From: an uncultured bacterium
GTDB taxonomy: Bacteria > Nitrospirota > Thermodesulfovibrionia > Thermodesulfovibrionales > Thermodesulfovibrionaceae
DNA: 64,000 nucleotides
NCBI GenBank assembly: GCA_937924475.1
Contig: CALDSV010000034.1
Span: 41,509 to 105,508 of the forward strand
Reading direction: 5' to 3'
Shown: in pieces, positions 58,321 to 64,000 of the stretch
Layout: every line of letters begins with the position of its first letter
Numbering within the stretch: position 1 is the stretch's first letter
Position numbers and translations under genes: made by a program
The notes under the pieces: generated by a model
What the model saw: the letters and a program-made list of their open reading frames with translations, nothing else
Database searches by the model: none
Told to the model about the DNA's origin: nothing

Positions 58321-59655
58321 ATGAATTATTCAAAAGCAAGAGACGAAAAGGATGTATTGAAGTTAGTAAAGGAAATGAATATTAAGTTTGTAAGGCTTTG
58401 GTTTACAGATATTCTTGGTCAGCTGAAGAGTTTTGCAGTGCCCGTTGAAGAGCTGGAAGTAGCATTTACAGAAGGGATGGGTTTTGACGGTTCATCAATT
58501 CATGGCTTTGCAAGGATTGATGAATCAGATATGATAGCAAGACCTGATCCAACAACTTTTGCAGTTTTACCTTGGAGACCAAAAGAAAGTGCTGTTGCAA
58601 GAATGTTTTGTGATATCTATGAACCAGATGGTACTCCTTACAAAGGAGATCCCCGCTATATTTTGAAGCTTAACTTAGAAAAAGCCGCAAAGAAGGGATA
58701 TACCTTTTATCTTGGTCCTGAACTTGAATTTTTCTACTTTAAATCAGACAAAGGAACAGAAATTTTAGATGAAGGTGGATATTTTGATTATCCTCTTGAT
58801 GCTGCTGAAGACCTTCGTAGAGATACTATATTAGCATTAGAGCAGATGGGAATTAAAGTAGAGTATTCCCATCATGAGGTTGCTCCAAGTCAACATGAGA
58901 TTGATCTCAGATATGCTGAAGCATTGCAAATGGCAGACATTGTCATGACCTATAGAGTTGTGGTAAAGGAGATAGCTAAACAACACGGGGTTTATGCTAC
59001 TTTTATGCCTAAACCTTTATTCGGAGAAAATGGAAGTGGTATGCATACTCATCAGTCTCTATTTAAGGGAGATAAAAATGCCTTTTTCAATCCAAAAGAT
59101 CCTTATTATCTCTCAGATGTAGCAAAAAGTTACATAGCCGGGCTTCTCAAACATATAAAGGAGATTACACTTGTACTAAATCAATGGGTTAACTCCTATA
59201 AAAGACTCGTTCCAGGTTATGAAGCTCCGGTTTATATTTGCTGGGCAAGAAGAAATAGGTCTGCATTAATAAGAGTTCCTCTATACAAACCCGGTAAAGA
59301 AAAGGCCACCAGGATTGAATTAAGAAGCCCTGACCCAGCCTGTAATCCTTATCTTGCCTTTGCATGTATGCTTAATGCAGGACTCACAGGAATTGATAAG
59401 AAATACAAACTTCCTGAACCTGTGGAGAAAGATGTATATCATCTTGCCGCTGAAGAGAGAAAAGCTCTTGGAATTGATAATCTCCCTGGAAGCCTTATTG
59501 AAGCTATTGAATATGCAGAAAAAAGCGAGCTACTTAGAGAAACCCTTGGTGATCACATTTTTACGAATTTGATTGAAAGCAAAAAGAAAGAGTGGGATGA
59601 CTACAGAATAAGAATCTTTCCTTATGAAATTGAGAGGTATCTACCAATTCTATAG
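58321..59655 (+). CDS. glnA: Glutamine synthetase, GSI-alpha type
   Basis: 444 residues, ATG after AAAGGAGG. Active-site marks are EGMGFDGSSIHGFARIDESD (about 50-70), GPELEFFYF, GSGMHTHQSLFKGD, NSYKRLVPGYEAPVYICWAR and NRSALIRVP. The length and lack of the 25-residue insertion fit GSI-alpha. The adenylylation region of GSI-beta (NLYxLP) is not present; the aligned place reads DVYHLAAEERKALGI, so control is probably by feedback or expression. It forms glutamine from glutamate and ammonia, feeding the adjacent glutamate synthase. Confidence 0.93.
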   Translation: MNYSKARDEKDVLKLVKEMNIKFVRLWFTDILGQLKSFAVPVEELEVAFTEGMGFDGSSIHGFARIDESDMIARPDPTTFAVLPWRPKESAVARMFCDIYEPDGTPYKGDPRYILKLNLEKAAKKGYTFYLGPELEFFYFKSDKGTEILDEGGYFDYPLDAAEDLRRDTILALEQMGIKVEYSHHEVAPSQHEIDLRYAEALQMADIVMTYRVVVKEIAKQHGVYATFMPKPLFGENGSGMHTHQSLFKGDKNAFFNPKDPYYLSDVAKSYIAGLLKHIKEITLVLNQWVNSYKRLVPGYEAPVYICWARRNRSALIRVPLYKPGKEKATRIELRSPDPACNPYLAFACMLNAGLTGIDKKYKLPEPVEKDVYHLAAEERKALGIDNLPGSLIEAIEYAEKSELLRETLGDHIFTNLIESKKKEWDDYRIRIFPYEIERYLPIL

Positions 59656-60062
59656 AGTTTTTTGGCTTCCGTCGTGCAGTGCGAGAATGTTTGTCAGTGC
59701 ATGATAGTAAGGGTGCTTTTTTGTGTCATTGCGAAACCATAAGGAAGGACCATCATCGCTACAGTGCAATCCCTACGTAATGCCCCTCACAGCGTCATTG
59801 CGAGCGAAGCGAAGCAATCTCGTCTTTCACTCTCATTCAAAAAGCGAGATTGCTTCGGGTGCTTACGCACCCTCGCAATGATACAATAAAAAAGGAGACT
59901 CGCAATGACAAAAATAGGGACACTTAGGATTCATCTAAGAAGAAGACCATCATAAATAGAACACACATGTGACATTTTAAACTTCTTGACCAATTTCTAT
60001 ACACCCTTGTAACCCTTAATGAAATAAATTATAATATAGCAAGCACTACAGAGAGGTGCCAT
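59656..60062. other. Intergenic region with dispersed repeat
   Basis: About 400 bp between glnA and the cas region. It has the strong inverted repeat at 59795-59881 and further fragments of the same family on both sides (gtcattgcgaaacc near 59727; ctcgcaatgacaaaaa near 59897). Nothing coding was seen. Confidence 0.6.
59795..59881. repeat. Dispersed BIME-like inverted repeat
   Basis: TCATTGCGAG (59795) pairs with CTCGCAATGA (59872), and AAGCAATCTCG (59812) pairs with CGAGATTGCTT (59845), giving a long interrupted cruciform. The same end sequences recur at 19715-19855 and 22888-22946. Confidence 0.75.
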
Positions 60063-60260
60063 GTGAGAATCAAAATAATCTTTGAAACCTCAAAACTTCC
60101 AATCCTTTACAGACACCGCATCATTGCCCTAATTAAAGAAGCCCTCAATAAATCAGACCCCAATTATAAAAAGTCTCTTTACCCTGATGAAGGAGAAAAC
60201 TCCTTAATAGTTAAATCCCTCACCCGCTGGCAGCTAACCTCTCCTGAAAGGCTGAAATAA
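60063..60260 (+). pseudogene. cas6: Cas6 N-terminal fragment
   Basis: 65 residues with a GTG start. The first 45 (IKIIFETSKLPILYRHRIIA, LIKEALNKSDP, YKKSLYPDE) match the N-terminus of a type I Cas6 crRNA-processing endonuclease. The last 20 (LTRWQLTSPERLK) do not fit and probably come from another gene after a deletion. No catalytic part remains. It marks the left end of the damaged interference section. Confidence 0.55.
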
Positions 60261-60295
60261 GATTTATGGATGATACAAGTAAAGGAGCTGATTTC

Positions 60296-61027
60296 ATGAA
60301 GGATATAATGCATTTCTACAAATGTAACTTTAACATTGATTCTCCCTATGAGCATCAGATTATGATGTGGATGAAGGTACAGGCAATGAAATTCCCCCTT
60401 TTGCTAAGAGCTCCTACTGGTTCAGGAAAGACAGAGGCAGTACTTGCGCCATTTTTAGCTCAGTTTACTGAAAAAATTTTCTCCATTGCACCATTACCAA
60501 AATGGAAAGACTCCATTGGCGGCAAATTTACCAATGCCCTTGGAAGGCAGTATGCCTACACAAGGCTTATGCAGATTGCTGCAATCTTTCAGGATGATAC
60601 CTTAATAAATGACATAGTCCAACCAGTTAAAACTTCGCCCCTTACCTGCGGTGACAGCGAGTCTCTCCTTTTCTTAGAGAGTGAGCCTTTGATAAAAAAT
60701 GTAACTGAAAAAGCTAAAAGTGGCTCAATTATAACAGAATTTCCTGTGCCTTTTGATAAGGAAACAAAGATAGAAGAAGGCAATGGTAAGGTTTACCTTA
60801 TGCATGAAAGATGTAAAAAACAAAATGGCAGCTTGCCCTTACAAAGTTACATGATCCCGCTAAGAGAGGAAAGCAAGATCTTAGAGCCATCATATCTTAA
60901 AGTGACAGTCTCAGGACAAACAATTTTAGAGATAGAAGGAATTGGGTATGTTATAAAGAGAAATTTCTTAGCAGAAGAAAAGAAAGAAAAAGCCAGCAAG
61001 AAAAGCAGGAGAAAGAAGCAAAAATGA
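60296..61027 (+). pseudogene. cas3: Cas3 N-terminus fused to another Cas-locus protein
   Basis: About 243 residues from the ATG at 60296 (AAAGGAG upstream). Residues 1-60 are the start of a Cas3 helicase lobe: PYEHQIMMWMKVQAMKFPLL and Walker A RAPTGSGKTEAVLAPFLAQF. After FSIAP the sequence changes abruptly to LPKWKDSIGGKFTNALGRQY and a C-terminal part that I cannot assign, perhaps an effector subunit of the Cas5/Cas7/Cas8 type, ending in a lysine-rich tail. No DEAH box or second lobe is present. A deletion seems to have joined two cas genes in frame. The end overlaps the cas6-like ATG. Confidence 0.55.
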
Positions 61028-61679
61028 TAAAGGTAAAAACTATTTATTTTCAATTTGCCTGTGATGAGCTTACAAAGATAACGACTGACAAACTTCGCGG
61101 ATTTTTTGCAGATCAATTTAGGGAATACAGCCTTCTACATCATCATCTTGATGGCAACAAATACCTCTACAAAGCACCTTTAATTCAATACAAAATCATT
61201 GACAGTAAACCACTTGTAATTGGAATAAACGAAGGAGCAGATGTATTGCAGGAAATTTACAGAGAAATTGATTACCTAAAAATAGGGACATCAACATACG
61301 CTATAACAGAAAAAGTTATTACCCTGAGAACCGATTATTTTGGCATCACTGACAAAAACATCTCTTATTCTTTCATTACTCCCTGGCTTGCCCTAAACGA
61401 AGAAAATTACGATAGATACATAAGGGCTGGCACTTGGGTAAAGAGGCAAGAGCTTCTTCAGAGGATTCTTATTGGCAATATTATTTCTCTTTCCAAAGCT
61501 TTGGGCTATACCGTCTCTGAATCAATTAAGGCAAATATAATCAAACTAAAAGAAGTCAACACCAAACTTAAAGACACTCCCATGCTTGGTTTTTATGGCA
61601 CTTTTAAGGTAAACTTTGAAATACCAGACTACTGGGGCATAGGTAAGTCTGTATCACGCGGTTTTGGGACTATAAAGAC

Positions 61680-61695
<16 letters not shown>
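61024..61695 (+). CDS. cas6: Cas6-like crRNA endonuclease
   Basis: 223 residues, ATG overlapping the upstream stop. The C-terminus has the glycine-rich loop of Cas6/RAMP proteins (YWGIGKSVSRGFGTIK). A histidine pair in SLLHHHLDGNKYLYKAPLIQ could serve the catalytic or RNA-binding site. It would cut the precursor crRNA, though no array lies in this window. It is intact and overlaps cas1, forming a cas6-cas1-cas2-cas4 unit. Confidence 0.65.
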
Positions 61696-62958
<1,263 letters not shown>

Positions 62959-62993
62959 CCATAGATAAAGAGGTTTAGGGAGCAAAAAATCCT

Positions 62994-63617
62994 ATGGACT
63001 GGACTGAATGGGAATTAGAGATAGACACTGAGACAACAGCCATGATTACTCCTTCTGAAGTCATAGAGTATGTTTTCTGTCCAAGATACATTTACTTCAT
63101 GAACTGTCTTAACATTCCGCAACATGAAGAACTAAGATACAAAGTACTAAAGGGAAGGGAGTTACATGAAAGAAGAGAAAAGACAAATGTGGACTATTTG
63201 AGAAAAAAGCTTGGAGTCATAAAGAAAGATGTAGCAGTGTATCTTGCCTCTAAGACCTTAAGAGTAAGAGGAGAGATAGATGAAGTTTTACATCTATCAG
63301 ATGGCACTCTTGCACCTCTTGATTACAAATTTACTGAATTTACAGAATACATATTTCAAACTCATAAAGTGCAGTCAACTCTTTATGCTATGCTAATAAT
63401 GGAGAGTTACAAAAAGCCAGTCACAAGAGGGTACATTTGCTATGCGAAGGAAGGCTCAAAAGTGAAAGAAGTTCTTTACACAGAGCGAGATTTTAACCAG
63501 GCAAAGCGAGTAATTAGTGAGATTTTTGATATAATAATAAAAGGCTTTTTCCCAAAGAAGACACGATGGCAAAACAGATGCATAGATTGTTGTTATAGAA
63601 ACATTTGCGTGCAGTGA
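62994..63617 (+). CDS. cas4: CRISPR adaptation exonuclease Cas4
   Basis: 207 residues. PD-(D/E)XK nuclease residues appear in VRGEIDEVLHL and APLDYKFTE, with the QSTLYAML motif (HKVQSTLYAMLIMESYKKPV). A [4Fe-4S] cluster is bound by an early cysteine (YVFCPRYIYF) and C-terminal CIDCCYRNIC. Cas4 trims prespacers and sets PAM and orientation. Initiation could be at the ATG of MDWTEWELE or at MITPSEVIEY 16 codons later. Confidence 0.9.
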   Translation: MDWTEWELEIDTETTAMITPSEVIEYVFCPRYIYFMNCLNIPQHEELRYKVLKGRELHERREKTNVDYLRKKLGVIKKDVAVYLASKTLRVRGEIDEVLHLSDGTLAPLDYKFTEFTEYIFQTHKVQSTLYAMLIMESYKKPVTRGYICYAKEGSKVKEVLYTERDFNQAKRVISEIFDIIIKGFFPKKTRWQNRCIDCCYRNICVQ

Positions 63618-63823
63618 TCTTTGACAAGGCGACTTAACTAATTTGAAAAAAATATTGAATGGAAAAAGCCCATACTGCATAAGTTATTGATAATTAAGGG
63701 TAAAAATTCATGGAGACGATGCAAAGAGAGAAAAAAATATGCCCAAAAGAGGTGAATTTTAGAGAAAATTTTGAGAAAAAAAGGGTTAGTAAAAAAAAGA
63801 AAATTAGTAGTAAAATCAACACG
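63618..63823. other. Purine-rich spacer downstream of cas4
   Basis: About 200 bp, A- and G-rich on the plus strand (for example gagaaaaaaagggttagt at 63771-63788). Its position and composition recall a CRISPR leader, but the next sequence is a minus-strand coding frame, not a repeat array. Confidence 0.35.
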
Positions 63824-64000
63824 TTATGTTAAATTTGCTGTCTGCGAGCCACTTCCAGAAAAACAAGGATTGAAACAAATAAAACTTCCATCGCTTTGCC
63901 CTTGTCCTGTAATTTCGTAGTAATCGTTTAAGTTATAAAGATAATAAATCATCTGCCAACCTTCAGTGGAAGGATATTCCTCTACTGTTTTTACCCACTC
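63824..64000 (-). CDS. C-terminal end of an unknown protein
   Basis: A minus-strand frame is open from the right edge for 58 codons to a TAA at 63824-63826. It has plausible amino-acid composition (EWVKTVEEYPSTEGWQMIYY; QGQSDGSFICFNPCFSG). No family was recognised. It runs convergently to cas4. Kept because of its length and composition at the window edge. Confidence 0.45.
   Translation of the reverse strand, partial: EWVKTVEEYPSTEGWQMIYYLYNLNDYYEITGQGQSDGSFICFNPCFSGSGSQTANLT

Noticed and set aside
63870..63885. ggattgaaac after cas4, like the 3' end of a CRISPR repeat
   Set aside because: It occurs once, no second copy follows at repeat spacing, and it lies inside a minus-strand coding frame open to the window edge (63824-64000).

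Overview
The window is A+T-rich DNA, densely packed with operons, from an anaerobic and probably thermophilic bacterium. The gene set (a nif cluster with NifI1/NifI2 and a fused nifEN, a four-subunit NAD(P)-linked [NiFe] hydrogenase, a split archaeal-type glutamate synthase, a SNF2 helicase/DUF1156/DUF499 defence triad and cas adaptation genes) fits a Thermodesulfovibrio-like member of Nitrospirota. That placement is inference from gene content; no rRNA or tRNA gene was seen.

Layout. 1-18.6 kb: a minus-strand accessory region of exported proteins: a DUF799/GNA1162-like lipoprotein, a WD40-caspase protease, decayed caspase-family relics, a SHOCT protein, a TPR-PDZ protein, a TPR-CHAT protease, a SIMPL protein, an LPP20-like protein and a TPR/S-layer lipoprotein. 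18.9-22.8 kb: a Crp/Fnr regulator, a TauE/SafE permease, a zinc-ribbon/HEAT protein, and a UspA plus cation/proton antiporter pair behind a clear fluoride riboswitch. 23.2-32.5 kb: a defence island that starts inside a truncated hsdM. Its helicase carries an amber codon. Its DUF1156 methyltransferase has a -1 frameshift at a dnaX-like A AAA AAG site and is split by an MNT/HEPN gene pair flanked by a perfect 28-bp direct repeat. Only the DUF499 ATPase is intact. 32.8-38.4 kb: hydrogenase hydBGDA and a GltB-like FMN protein. 38.6-58.1 kb: nitrogen metabolism: an XRE-cupin regulator, nifH-D-K-EN-X-I1-I2-B, an outer-membrane protein, amtB, glnK, nifA, a class I amidotransferase, and a three-gene glutamate synthase. 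glnA follows at 58.3-59.7 kb. 60.1-63.6 kb: a CRISPR-cas remnant with intact cas6-like, cas1, cas2 and cas4 but a damaged interference part and no array in the window.

How it works together. Ammonium uptake (AmtB), sensing (GlnK, NifI1/I2), transcriptional control (NifA, the XRE-cupin protein) and assimilation (GlnA, GltB-type proteins) sit side by side. Four of their promoter regions share a palindrome GGYAA-N4-TTRCC that I propose as one nitrogen operator. A second palindrome (TAGTA-N-TACTA) lies in the promoters of the XRE-cupin gene and its GltB-like neighbour.

A striking theme is damage. nifH is joined to the second half of nifD by a deletion that removes all P-cluster cysteines of NifD, nifK has a stop codon, nifEN is frameshifted in A10, cas3 is joined to another gene, and three caspase-family genes have lost their catalytic cores. 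Either this genome is shedding accessory systems by short internal deletions and A-run slips, or part of the assembly is faulty. Both readings can be tested against raw reads.
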